This document shows positions 1 to 7,583 of a stretch of 10,712 bases of DNA, one piece after another. Below the pieces are notes generated by a model, which was given only the letters and a program-made list of their open reading frames with translations, made no database searches and was not told the origin of the DNA. The stretch comes from Desulfuromusa sp. GTDB lineage: Bacteria > Desulfobacterota > Desulfuromonadia > Desulfuromonadales > Geopsychrobacteraceae. The stretch spans positions 1-10,712 of the forward strand of contig JAGGWI010000094.1 in the NCBI GenBank assembly GCA_021157505.1. The letters run 5' to 3'. Each line of letters starts with the position of its first letter. Positions within the stretch are counted from its first letter, which is position 1. A program made the translations under genes and the position numbers.

Positions 1-597
1 ACTCTGGTTGATGGGCAGAAACCCCAAGCACTGTTGATTGGCTGTTGTGATTCCAGAGTTGACCCGGCGGTGTTATTGGATTGTGACCTTGGTGATCTGT
101 TCATTCTGCGAAATATTGCTAACCTTGTCCCCCCATACTTGAAGAGTAATGAGTATCACGGTGTCAGTTCATCACTTGAATATGCGGTTTGTCACCTGGA
201 AGTCTCGGATATTATCATCCTTGGACATTCAGAATGTGGTGGTATTGAGGCCCTGATGGAATCGGCCAACACCGGAGAAGCCGGAGAATTTATCGGCAGA
301 TGGGTCAATATTGCAGCATCGGCACGTGACAAGGTCTTACAGGAGTTACCGGAAGAGTCTCAGGAAAAGCAGACCCGGGCCTGTGAAAAAGAAGCAATTC
401 TTGTCTCATTGAAAAATCTGATGACCTTCCCATGGCTCAAAGACAGGGTCTCTAAAGGGCAATTGAGCTTACATGGTTGGTACTATAATATTGGCACTGG
501 ACAACTGAGATACTATAACCAGCTAAGTGGAGAGTTTGAGATTCTGGTTGGACGTTACTCTCCCAAGGAGAAAAAGGGAAAAGAGAATTCAGCGTAA
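1..597 (+). CDS. Beta-class carbonic anhydrase, 5' end cut by window
   Basis: This gene encodes a cytoplasmic zinc enzyme that interconverts CO2 and bicarbonate. The reading frame is open from base 1, so the true start lies outside the window and roughly 20-30 N-terminal residues are probably missing. The class signature is clear. GCCDSRVDP (bases about 40-66) supplies the first zinc cysteine plus the Asp-Arg pair of the C-x-D-x-R motif. GHSECGG (about 223-243) supplies the H-x-x-C zinc ligands. The C-terminal part matches the family in its W-L-K-D-R and L-H-G-W-Y-Y-N-I-G-T-G blocks, the latter being the usual 'LHGWxYxIxxG' strand. A TTG at 34 falls inside the catalytic motif block and cannot be the start. 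The stop is followed after 29 bp by a second gene with its own ribosome binding site, so the two are probably co-transcribed. No promoter is visible. The family assignment is secure; the physiological role is not shown. Confidence 0.95.
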   Translation, partial: TLVDGQKPQALLIGCCDSRVDPAVLLDCDLGDLFILRNIANLVPPYLKSNEYHGVSSSLEYAVCHLEVSDIIILGHSECGGIEALMESANTGEAGEFIGRWVNIAASARDKVLQELPEESQEKQTRACEKEAILVSLKNLMTFPWLKDRVSKGQLSLHGWYYNIGTGQLRYYNQLSGEFEILVGRYSPKEKKGKENSA

Positions 598-626
598 CCC
601 CTCCCCTGACAATAAAGGAGCATCCC

Positions 627-1682
627 ATGCCGATTGCCCCACCTGCTGAAAATTTACTCGATCAAACCCCAATGGACTTGATGGAGCTCTACGGGCGGAT
701 GCGTGGCTTAACCGATCAGGCTGGTTTTACAGGGACACTTCCGGCCATTTGGCAGTGTTCGGATGAAAGCCAATCGATCAAAAAAGCTCTGTTTGGGTAT
801 GTCAATAATTGTCCCACTTTTAACTTGGGAAGAGTTGGATCTTTGCTCGATCCAAGCCGCTTGGCAACGGCCGCTCATCATGGGAAAGATTTTGTCATTC
901 TGGGGGGCAGCCATATTGGCGCAGAAGAGTCTGACGGCATCGGTTATATTGAAAGAGTTCATGGTCAACATGCTCCATGCTGTGGGATGTTAGCACGGGT
1001 TCTGAACGATTATTTGCGGGTTTACCGGCGTGCAGCACAGTTAATCAAAATTTTTCGGGAAGAAAATATCATCAAGGTCGAGGTTCCCTATAAATATTTA
1101 TTTAAGAAACTGACAACTGAAACAGTCCGCATCCAAATTAAACTGAACTGTTTAGTTGAAGGGGAAGCTCTGGGGGAAGGAACCCTGGGAAAAATTTATC
1201 GATTACACTCCAGTATTGTTAATAACCAGCCAGAATTACTAAAATTAGAAGAAAATCCGCAACCTATCGGAAACTTGCTAAAGCCAGAACTGTTTTCATT
1301 CAAGAAAATATTAAATCAGGAAAGTCACGAGCCAAAAACCATGATTGAGGTTTCAGTTTTTGACTTTTTACCCGAAATAGTTGCCTCACCCTTCCCCCAT
1401 CGACGCTTGTGTAATATCAACACCTGGCGTCAATTCCACCGGATTGCCTCCTTCATTACCGATGATTTTGATGGGAGTGATAGCAACATTTTTGTCCTTG
1501 CGGGGTTAACAATAGACCATACACTTCGCCATAACACCTTCATTCCACAGTTTGGTTTCTGGATGAAACATGGACAAGCCTTAGAAGCAAGATACTTTGG
1601 CCCTAAAGAAATCTATGATTTTCTGGCGGAACAGCAAATTTACAAGCCACCGGTTACTTTTCTGGAGTATGCAGGTTTATAA
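627..1682 (+). CDS. LCIB/theta-type carbonic anhydrase-like protein
   Basis: This 351-residue protein has an ATG start preceded by AAAGGAG (614-620), a good ribosome binding site. I see no signal peptide or membrane segment. Residues about 40-125 resemble the limiting-CO2-inducible protein B/C (LCIB, theta carbonic anhydrase) family. C44-S-D46-E47 resembles the family's C-R-D-E motif. Next comes F65-N followed by a Gly-rich stretch, then K87-D-F-V-I-L followed by S95-H96-I97. G104-x-G106 and R110 come next, then C118-C119-G120-M-L in place of the usual C-G-A-L. The predicted zinc ligands are therefore C44, H96 and C119. The family comparison is from memory of the motif pattern, not from an alignment. 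The C-terminal ~190 residues, including DDFDGSDSN near residue 278 and a final aromatic-rich strand region, I cannot assign. Its position 29 bp behind a beta-carbonic anhydrase supports a CO2/bicarbonate role. Enzymatic activity is inference; it could be a catalytically inactive paralogue or partner. Confidence 0.72.
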   Translation: MPIAPPAENLLDQTPMDLMELYGRMRGLTDQAGFTGTLPAIWQCSDESQSIKKALFGYVNNCPTFNLGRVGSLLDPSRLATAAHHGKDFVILGGSHIGAEESDGIGYIERVHGQHAPCCGMLARVLNDYLRVYRRAAQLIKIFREENIIKVEVPYKYLFKKLTTETVRIQIKLNCLVEGEALGEGTLGKIYRLHSSIVNNQPELLKLEENPQPIGNLLKPELFSFKKILNQESHEPKTMIEVSVFDFLPEIVASPFPHRRLCNINTWRQFHRIASFITDDFDGSDSNIFVLAGLTIDHTLRHNTFIPQFGFWMKHGQALEARYFGPKEIYDFLAEQQIYKPPVTFLEYAGL

Positions 1683-1713
1683 CGGAGAGGACTGATCTTC
1701 CAACAGCATAATT

Positions 1714-3585
1714 CTATTGAAGTTCAACAATTTTACCCCGTTTGATCTGTAACAGGTAGAGCTGTTTAATTGCTTCCCCGTACAAATCAAAGCCGGTAGT
1801 CCCGGTCACACCAAGATAATTATTCAGATCGTCGAGTTTTCTACGTAGATCATCGCGATTGCCGACTTCGGGGTCGTTGATTATTTGCAATAACAGCGTC
1901 GCAATATCAAACCCTTGGGCGCTTAGAATCGTTGGTTCTTCCTGATAGGCCTGACGATAAAGATCCATAAAACGTTGAACTTCGGGTTTTTTACTCTCCG
2001 GATAGAAGGTGTCGACAAACACCGCATCCTTGAGAAAACGTCCGGCTTTAACGATCAAATCTGGAGAATTCCAACCGTTAATCCCCAGCAGCTTGACATC
2101 CTTGATGCCATAAAATACCAACTGCGGAGCAATAACACTGATCCGATCAGCATAATCGGGAATAAACAGGGCATGGAAAGGGGGGAGTGGATATTCCAGT
2201 TCTGGAAGTTCCTTGACCTCTACCTCGTCATCCTCAGTTAGCGTTTTTGGAATCTCAACTTCCCGGTCTTCCCAGAGCAATTGCTGAATCTGTTTTCTAA
2301 AATCGGTGCTGTCATCGGGGTAACTGACAATATCAATAATTTCACCACCGGCTCTCTGAAGCTCTGCAACAAACATCTCGGTCATTTTTTCACCCAGGCG
2401 GTTTTCCGGACGTAAAATTGAAAATGAGATGTTCCCGTCTGCCATGGCATAATTGACCAGCACCTTAACTTGCTGTTCTGCGGTCAGGGTATCACGGAAA
2501 ATAAAATTGCCAATTTCTGGTAACTCTTCAGTTTGTGCCAAAGTGAGCATTGGCACCATTTCACGCTGGGCGCGCCGCGCCGCATCACCAGCAGTGGCCC
2601 CGAGAAGTGGTCCAATCACCGCCATCACTTTATCGTCATCGGTTAAACTGCTGACCAACTGGGCAGAAGTAACTCCTTCAATTGCGGTGTCTCGATAAAT
2701 AAAGCGGGCTGGAAGACGGGTTTTATTATGTTCCTGTAGAGCCAGCGCCAACCCCTTCTTGACCAGTTCACCATACGAAGCATAGCGCCCACTCAATGGG
2801 AGAAGAACACCAATGCTGTCACGGCTGAGCCAACTATCAACACTGGTTCTTTGCAGCAGTTGTTCAGCTTCTTGCCAATAGGGAAACGTTGCTGAAGAGG
2901 CAAATAGTTTTTGTAGTTGTTGTTTCGCCAACTCAGGTTGCTGTTGGACCAGAGCCCTGCGAGCCAGCTGCAGTAAGGCATCCTGACCAATTGCAGTTTC
3001 CTGCCACATGAAGGCTGCTTCTGCCAGATCAGCATCGCTGATATGACTTTGCAATAACTGATGTGCCTGAGCAAGTATTTCTGCAGGGTTGGGACTGAAA
3101 GTAAGTTGTTGTTGCAGGTAAACCAAGGTTAAAAGAAATTGTTGTTTTTCTGTTGAGGCGACGGTCAGGGCCCGATACAACATAGCTTTATCGGTCTGAT
3201 TCAGAGGTTCATTACCTAGTGGCTGCAGCCGCTTTAATCCTGCCGTGTATTGACCCGTTTCAACCAGGGCATTGCCCAATAGCAGTTCAATCTCAGGACT
3301 TTGGAAGATAACCGGAACGCGCTGTAGATAGAGAATTGCATCAGCGTAATTATGCTGCCGGGTAAAAATTCGACCGATCAGGGCAGAAGCCTGTGCTGTT
3401 TCAATCGAATCTGGAGATTGTTGAACGAAGCTGCGCAACACGGCAAGAGCCTGATTTAAATCTCCCGCCTGGAACAATTCCTGTCCCTGTTTCAGCTCTA
3501 CAACTTCAGCTGTAGCAACTGCCGATACAGGACAACACATCAACAGATGCACGAACAGTAGAATCAGGCAATAGGTCCGCTTCAT
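1714..3585 (-). CDS. Periplasmic TPR + substrate-binding-fold protein, LpoA/PBP-activator-like
   Basis: This 623-residue exported protein starts at ATG with GGAG a few bases upstream. Residues 1-22 form a signal peptide: positive MKR, a hydrophobic stretch, then PVSA as a likely signal peptidase I site. C17-C18 lie near its end, but the residue before C17 is Met, so a standard lipobox is not present. Residues about 28-245 are helical repeats of TPR type, for example GQELFQAGDLNQALAVL. From about residue 256, SIGVLLPLSGRYASYGE opens a type I periplasmic binding fold (Peripla_BP_6) that runs to the C terminus. A very acidic linker lies at about 440-465. This TPR plus binding-fold order is that of LpoA, the outer-membrane lipoprotein that activates penicillin-binding protein 1A in E. 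coli, and of 'penicillin-binding protein activator' homologues in deltaproteobacteria. It could instead be a solute sensor. It is convergent with the carbonic anhydrase pair (31 bp between stops), and upstream lies a palindromic element. A TAATAT at about 3617-3622 might be a -10 box, but no good -35 accompanies it. Confidence 0.75.
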   Translation of the reverse strand: MKRTYCLILLFVHLLMCCPVSAVATAEVVELKQGQELFQAGDLNQALAVLRSFVQQSPDSIETAQASALIGRIFTRQHNYADAILYLQRVPVIFQSPEIELLLGNALVETGQYTAGLKRLQPLGNEPLNQTDKAMLYRALTVASTEKQQFLLTLVYLQQQLTFSPNPAEILAQAHQLLQSHISDADLAEAAFMWQETAIGQDALLQLARRALVQQQPELAKQQLQKLFASSATFPYWQEAEQLLQRTSVDSWLSRDSIGVLLPLSGRYASYGELVKKGLALALQEHNKTRLPARFIYRDTAIEGVTSAQLVSSLTDDDKVMAVIGPLLGATAGDAARRAQREMVPMLTLAQTEELPEIGNFIFRDTLTAEQQVKVLVNYAMADGNISFSILRPENRLGEKMTEMFVAELQRAGGEIIDIVSYPDDSTDFRKQIQQLLWEDREVEIPKTLTEDDEVEVKELPELEYPLPPFHALFIPDYADRISVIAPQLVFYGIKDVKLLGINGWNSPDLIVKAGRFLKDAVFVDTFYPESKKPEVQRFMDLYRQAYQEEPTILSAQGFDIATLLLQIINDPEVGNRDDLRRKLDDLNNYLGVTGTTGFDLYGEAIKQLYLLQIKRGKIVELQ

Positions 3586-3678
3586 GCGTACTCCATAATT
3601 TCTGATGAGAAAAAAACAATATTACCAGAATTCGTGGATAAACGGCAGATAAAATTGAAGATTCAGCCGATTCAGGGA

Positions 3679-3843
3679 CAAGTGTCCCGTTTGGTTAATC
3701 GTGACGCATAATTCTGAGTTATTTTGTTTGTTGCCAAGGCATGCCGATGCAGCCCTAGCTTGCGCTAAAGCAAAGAGGCATAACGCAGGTAGCAAGCAAA
3801 AGAGCCGGAATTAAAGGATAGGATTAACCAAACGGGACACTAG
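3679..3843. repeat. CTAG-bounded palindromic element 1 (MITE/REP-like)
   Basis: A perfect 20-bp inverted repeat, agtgtcccgtttggttaatc at 3681-3700 and its complement at 3822-3841, bounds a 161-bp core. Counting two more bases on each side (caag on the left, ctag on the right) gives 22 bp with one mismatch. The interior is itself partly palindromic. About 3732-3745 (tttgtttgttgcc region) pairs imperfectly with about 3789-3803 (ggtagcaagcaaaa), and gcttgcgctaaagc near 3759-3772 is a near-palindrome. I see no open reading frame of note inside, so it is non-autonomous. The right end overlaps the dnaJ stop codon, and the element fills most of the gap between dnaJ and the next gene. It shares termini and an internal block with the element at 9977-10143. 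The length, terminal repeats and CTAG boundary fit a MITE whose transposase targets CTAG, as IS5-group elements do. That parentage is inference. Confidence 0.8.
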
Positions 3844-4955
3844 TCAAACAGCTCTTTGACTTTATCAAAGAAACCCTTTGCCTGAGGATGGATATCCTCA
3901 CCACTCGCCTTGGCAAAATCTTCCAGCAGCTCACGCTGAAGGGCGTTCATTTTGGTTGGAACTTCAACTTTTAGAACCACCAGCTGGTCGCCACGACGAT
4001 TACGACCCTGCAGGGCAACAATCCCCTTGCCTGAAAGTTTAAAAACTTTTCCAGTCTGGGTTCCTGCTGGAACCTTAAGGTTGAGTTGTCCTTCCAGAGT
4101 CGGGACTTTCAGATCACAACCGAGTGCCGCCTGAACAAAAGAAATCGGGACTTCACAGATCACATCCTGGCCATCACGCTTAAAGATTGAGTGCTCTTCA
4201 ACGCTGATGACAACATAAAGGTCACCTGGCGGCCCACCCTGAGAGCCGGCATCCCCCTCACTGTTTAACTTCAGACGGATCCCATCTTCTACTCCGGCAG
4301 GAACTTTGAGCGCTACGGTCCGTTTACTCTTGACCTGTCCGGTCCCTCGACAGTCAGGGCAAGGATCGGCAATGATTTTCCCCTGGCCATGACAATCGGG
4401 ACAGGGTCGTGTCATCGTAAAGAAGCCCTGCTGATAACGAACCTGTCCAGCGCCTCGACAGGTCTCGCAGGTTCGTGCTTCGGTTCCCGCACGGGCACCG
4501 GAACCGTGGCAGGTTTCGCAAGCTTGTTTGCGGGGCAACTGAAGGTTTTTTTCGGTCCCGAAAGCAGCCTCTTCAAAACTGATGGTCAGATTGTAGCGAA
4601 GGTCATCACCCCGTTGCACCCGCTGTCCCCGGCGCGATCCGCCACCACCAAAGATATCACCAAAGATGTCGCCAAAAATATCTTCGAATGGTGCGCCACT
4701 AAACCCACCACTGGAGAACCCACCGACGCCATTGACACCGGCATGACCAAATTGATCGTAAGTTGCCCGTTTTTGCGCATCAGAAAGAATGGCATAGGCC
4801 TCTGAAAGTTCTTTAAACTTACTCTCTGCTGCGGCATCTCCAGGGTTTTTATCGGGGTGGTACTGAATCGCCAGGCGCCGATAGGATTTTTTGATTTCAG
4901 TCCCGCTGGCGTTTTGATTGACTTCCAGGACTTCGTAGTAATCACACTTAGTCAA
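3840..4955 (-). CDS. dnaJ: Chaperone protein DnaJ (Hsp40), TTG start
   Basis: This is the co-chaperone that delivers unfolded proteins to DnaK and stimulates its ATPase. At 371 residues it has normal length and every canonical part. The J domain (1-70) carries H33-P34-D35. A Gly/Phe region (about 71-107) contains a tandem D-I-F repeat. Four C-x-x-C-x-G-x-G zinc-binding repeats begin at C146, C163, C185 and C199, forming two zinc sites. The substrate-binding C-terminal domains follow. The start is TTG at 4955: the first residues (M-T-K-C-D-Y-Y) line up with the usual M-A-K-x-D-Y-Y, an in-frame stop lies six codons upstream, and AGGA (4964-4967) sits 8 bases before the TTG. A weak start plus the hairpin and U-tract just upstream suggest less DnaJ than DnaK is made. 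The TAG stop lies in the right CTAG terminus of palindromic element 1. It is the last gene of the hrcA operon. Confidence 0.98.
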   Translation of the reverse strand: MTKCDYYEVLEVNQNASGTEIKKSYRRLAIQYHPDKNPGDAAAESKFKELSEAYAILSDAQKRATYDQFGHAGVNGVGGFSSGGFSGAPFEDIFGDIFGDIFGGGGSRRGQRVQRGDDLRYNLTISFEEAAFGTEKNLQLPRKQACETCHGSGARAGTEARTCETCRGAGQVRYQQGFFTMTRPCPDCHGQGKIIADPCPDCRGTGQVKSKRTVALKVPAGVEDGIRLKLNSEGDAGSQGGPPGDLYVVISVEEHSIFKRDGQDVICEVPISFVQAALGCDLKVPTLEGQLNLKVPAGTQTGKVFKLSGKGIVALQGRNRRGDQLVVLKVEVPTKMNALQRELLEDFAKASGEDIHPQAKGFFDKVKELFD

Positions 4956-4972
4956 AATAACTATCCTGATTT

Positions 4973-5010
4973 AAAAAGAGAGCCGCCAACCGGTTAAAAG
5001 GTTGGCGGCT
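4973..5010 (-). terminator. Intrinsic terminator/attenuator between dnaK and dnaJ
   Basis: The 68-bp dnaK-dnaJ gap contains an 11-bp perfect inverted repeat, agccgccaacc at 4981-4991 and its complement at 5000-5010, with an 8-base loop. Read in the operon direction (- strand), the GC-rich stem is followed by CUC and five U residues (complement of 4973-4977), the form of a rho-independent terminator. The U-tract is short and offset from the stem, so partial read-through is likely. The dnaJ ribosome binding site starts only about six bases after the U-tract. This implies that most transcripts may end after dnaK while a fraction extends into dnaJ. The stem could alternatively act mainly as a 3' stabiliser of a processed hrcA-grpE-dnaK mRNA. 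Confidence 0.75.
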
Positions 5011-5023
5011 GTTGATCTGAACA

Positions 5024-6937
5024 TTATTTCTTCTCGTCAACGTCCTCAAACTCAGCGTCAACGACATCACCATCAGCGGCATCTGTAGCGCCACTATCGG
5101 TTTCTCCAGCAGCAGCTGCCCCACCGTCATCCTGGGACTCTGCATACATCATTTCTGCCAGCTTGTGGGATGCCTGAGCAAGTGCTTCACTTTTTGTCTT
5201 GATCTCCTCTGGATCATCACCCTCAATGGCTTTTTTCAGCTCTTCCAATGCTTCTTCAATCTGCCGCTTTGTGGCACTATCGAGTTTTTCACCATGCTCG
5301 GTCAGTGATTTTTCTGTCGTGTAAGATAAACCGTCTGCCTGGTTACGAGCTTCGATCAACTCGCGTTTATTTTTATCTTCATCGGCGTGAGTTTCGGCAT
5401 CCTGAACCATCTTGTTAATCTCTTCGTCGGATAAACCACTTGACGCTGTAATCTGGATTGACTGCACCTTACCAGTACCAAGGTCTTTAGCCGAGACATG
5501 GAGAATGCCATTGGCATCAATATCAAAAGTAACTTCGATCTGTGGAACCCCACGTGGTGCCGGGGGAAGACCAACTAACTCAAAGTTACCGATGGTTTTA
5601 TTGTCCGTCGACATTTCACGTTCACCCTGCAGAACATGAACCGAAACAGCCGGTTGATTATCTGCAGCAGTAGAGAAAACCTGACTTTTTTTACAAGGAA
5701 CTGTGGTATTTTTCTCAATCAGCTTGGTCATGACACCACCGAGAGTTTCAATTCCCAGTGACAATGGAGTCACGTCGAGCAATAGAACATCTTTAACCTC
5801 ACCGGTCAGAACTCCCCCCTGGATGGCGGCACCGACAGCAACAACCTCATCGGGATTAACCCCTTTACTCGGATTTTTGCCAAAGATCTCCTTAACCCGC
5901 TCCTGAACAGCAGGCATCCGGGTCATGCCACCAACCAGAACAACTTCTGTAATCTCATTGGCTGCAAGTCCGGCATCCTTGAGCGCTGTTTGACAAGGTT
6001 CGGTCAACTTGGCAATCAATTCACTACAGATACTTTCCAGCTTGGAGCGAGACAGTTTGATATTCAGGTGTTTTGGTCCTGACTGATCAGCGGTAATAAA
6101 TGGCAGGTTAATATCGGTTTCCATCGATGTAGAGAGCTCACACTTAGCTTTTTCTGCAGCCTCTTTCAACCGCTGTAGCGCCATTTTATCGCCACGCAGA
6201 TCAATCCCCTGATCTTTTTTGAACTCATCAGCAACATAATCGATGATCTTCTGGTCAAAATCTTCACCACCGAGGAAAGTATCACCATTGGTCGATTTAA
6301 CCTCAAAAACACCATCGCCGAGATCAAGGATAGAGACGTCGAACGTACCGCCACCCAGGTCAAAAACAGCAATGGTCATTTCCTGTTTTTTATCCAGACC
6401 GTATGCCAGAGATGCAGCGGTTGGCTCGTTGATAATACGTAAAACGTTCAGTCCGGAAATTTTACCAGCATCCTTGGTAGCCTGCCGTTGCGAATCATTA
6501 AAGTATGCTGGCACGGTGATGACTGCGTCGGTCACTTTTTCACCAAGATAATCTTCAGCAGTCTGCTTCATTTTTTGCAGTACCATAGCTGAAATTTCCG
6601 GTGAACTATATCTTTTGCCCCGAGCTTCAACCCAGGCATCACCATTATCAGCCTCAATAATTTTGAAGGGACTGATTTTCATATCCTTCTGCACGGCTTC
6701 AGAATCAAATTTACGCCCGATCAGTCGCTTAATAGCAAAGAGTGTATTTTCAGGGTTTGTGACCGCTTGACGTTTTGCCTGCTGGCCAACCAACCGCTCA
6801 CCACCTTCAGTAAATGCGATAACCGACGGGGTTGTCCGTGAGCCTTCTGAGTTAGCAATAACAACTGGCTCCCCCCCTTCCATAATAGCAACACAAGAGT
6901 TTGTCGTTCCTAGATCTATTCCAATTACCTTACCCAT
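5024..6937 (-). CDS. dnaK: Chaperone protein DnaK (Hsp70)
   Basis: This is the ATP-driven Hsp70 chaperone of the cytoplasm, 637 residues, typical for bacteria. The nucleotide-binding domain shows the phosphate-1 loop IDLGTTNSC (7-15), the phosphate-2 motif DLGGGTFD (193-200) and the adenosine motif VVLVGGMTRMP (332-342). The hydrophobic interdomain linker is VLLLD (384-388). The substrate-binding beta domain follows, then the helical lid. The C terminus is an Ala/Gly/Asp-rich tail ending in an acidic E-D-V-D-E-K-K, close to the usual bacterial ending. The ATG start is preceded by AAGGAGG, the strongest ribosome binding site in the operon, consistent with DnaK being the most abundant product. 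It lies 33 bp after grpE and is followed by a terminator-like hairpin. Expression should be controlled with the rest of the operon by HrcA at CIRCE. Confidence 0.99.
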   Translation of the reverse strand: MGKVIGIDLGTTNSCVAIMEGGEPVVIANSEGSRTTPSVIAFTEGGERLVGQQAKRQAVTNPENTLFAIKRLIGRKFDSEAVQKDMKISPFKIIEADNGDAWVEARGKRYSSPEISAMVLQKMKQTAEDYLGEKVTDAVITVPAYFNDSQRQATKDAGKISGLNVLRIINEPTAASLAYGLDKKQEMTIAVFDLGGGTFDVSILDLGDGVFEVKSTNGDTFLGGEDFDQKIIDYVADEFKKDQGIDLRGDKMALQRLKEAAEKAKCELSTSMETDINLPFITADQSGPKHLNIKLSRSKLESICSELIAKLTEPCQTALKDAGLAANEITEVVLVGGMTRMPAVQERVKEIFGKNPSKGVNPDEVVAVGAAIQGGVLTGEVKDVLLLDVTPLSLGIETLGGVMTKLIEKNTTVPCKKSQVFSTAADNQPAVSVHVLQGEREMSTDNKTIGNFELVGLPPAPRGVPQIEVTFDIDANGILHVSAKDLGTGKVQSIQITASSGLSDEEINKMVQDAETHADEDKNKRELIEARNQADGLSYTTEKSLTEHGEKLDSATKRQIEEALEELKKAIEGDDPEEIKTKSEALAQASHKLAEMMYAESQDDGGAAAAGETDSGATDAADGDVVDAEFEDVDEKK

Positions 6938-6970
6938 AATTTTATATCCTCCTTAGAGATTTTGTCAGAG

Positions 6971-7561
6971 TTATTCTTTGTCTGCTTCTTCCGATACATC
7001 TATATTTTCAGTTTTTACCGCTATCGGAGCCTTTGCCAACATAACAAAAGCCGGCCGCAGTAATCGTTTATTGAGTTGATATCCCTTTTGCATTTGTTGA
7101 ACCACGGTATTGACCGGATGCTCTGCTGATTCCATCTGCCCCATTGCTTGATGATAAGCAGGATCAAACGGCTGTCCAACCGCATCTACAGACTCCACCC
7201 CAAACTTACTCAGCAATTGACCAAACTGGGTCAGAGTCATCTGCACCCCTTCAAACAGACCATCGTCGCTTTCAGTCTGCTCAGCATGTTCAACTGCCCG
7301 CTCCAGATTGTCGATAACCGGCAGGATTTCACGCAGAATATTCTCATTGGCATACTTGGCCAACTCTTCTTTATCTCTCTGGGTCCGCTTACGCAAGTTC
7401 TCCATTTCAGCCAAAGTTCTCAGGTATTGCTCCTGATGTGCCTTGGTCTCATCCAGAGCCTGCGTTAATTTATCCTGCAATGTCTCGGCTTCATCTTCCA
7501 CTGCTACGACTTCAGGCTCAACAGCTTCCGGTTCATGCTCCAAATCTTCGTTTTTTGTCAC
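6971..7561 (-). CDS. grpE: Nucleotide exchange factor GrpE, GTG start
   Basis: GrpE is the dimeric exchange factor that releases ADP from DnaK and resets the chaperone cycle. The protein has 196 residues. It begins with a strongly acidic disordered stretch (about 1-25), followed by a long helix/coiled coil (about 26-90) with the family block YLRTLAEMENLRKRTQRD. Next is the helical dimerisation region with ILPVIDNLERAVEHA, then the C-terminal beta-wing that docks on DnaK (GVESVDAVGQPFDPAYHQAM and the R-L-L-R-P-A region). The start is GTG at 7561, preceded by AAGGAG with 8 bases of spacing. The gene lies 22 bp downstream of hrcA and 33 bp upstream of dnaK in the same operon. Nothing in it departs from the family. 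Confidence 0.98.
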   Translation of the reverse strand: MTKNEDLEHEPEAVEPEVVAVEDEAETLQDKLTQALDETKAHQEQYLRTLAEMENLRKRTQRDKEELAKYANENILREILPVIDNLERAVEHAEQTESDDGLFEGVQMTLTQFGQLLSKFGVESVDAVGQPFDPAYHQAMGQMESAEHPVNTVVQQMQKGYQLNKRLLRPAFVMLAKAPIAVKTENIDVSEEADKE

Positions 7562-7583
7562 CCTCTATACTCCTTGGTTGATA

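Noticed and set aside
34..597. Short carbonic anhydrase starting at TTG 34
   Set aside because: The frame is open to base 1 with family-like residues (Q-K-P-Q-A-L), and TTG 34 would begin inside the zinc-binding motif block. It is a window-edge truncation, not a pseudogene.
1683..1713. Bidirectional terminator between the convergent LCIB-like and LpoA-like genes
   Set aside because: The 31-bp gap shows only a weak ggag/ttcc pairing without a T-tract on either strand.
3625..3645. Clear sigma70 promoter for the LpoA-like gene
   Set aside because: A TAATAT lies closer to the gene at about 3617-3622 but nothing resembling TTGACA sits 16-18 bases upstream of it on the - strand, so I do not list it as a feature.
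3679..3843. Integron attC site, because of the GTTTGGTTAA / TTAACCAAAC outer arms and internal imperfect pairing
   Set aside because: The arms lack the paired RYYYAAC ... GTTRRRY core layout at the ends, the outer repeat is a long perfect 20-mer, and no integrase or gene cassettes are nearby.
4389..4805. 138-residue + strand open frame opposite dnaJ
   Set aside because: It is antisense to the zinc-finger and G/F coding of dnaJ, has no ribosome binding site, and the - strand frame is unmistakable. The same applies to other frames opposite dnaK, grpE, hrcA and hemW.
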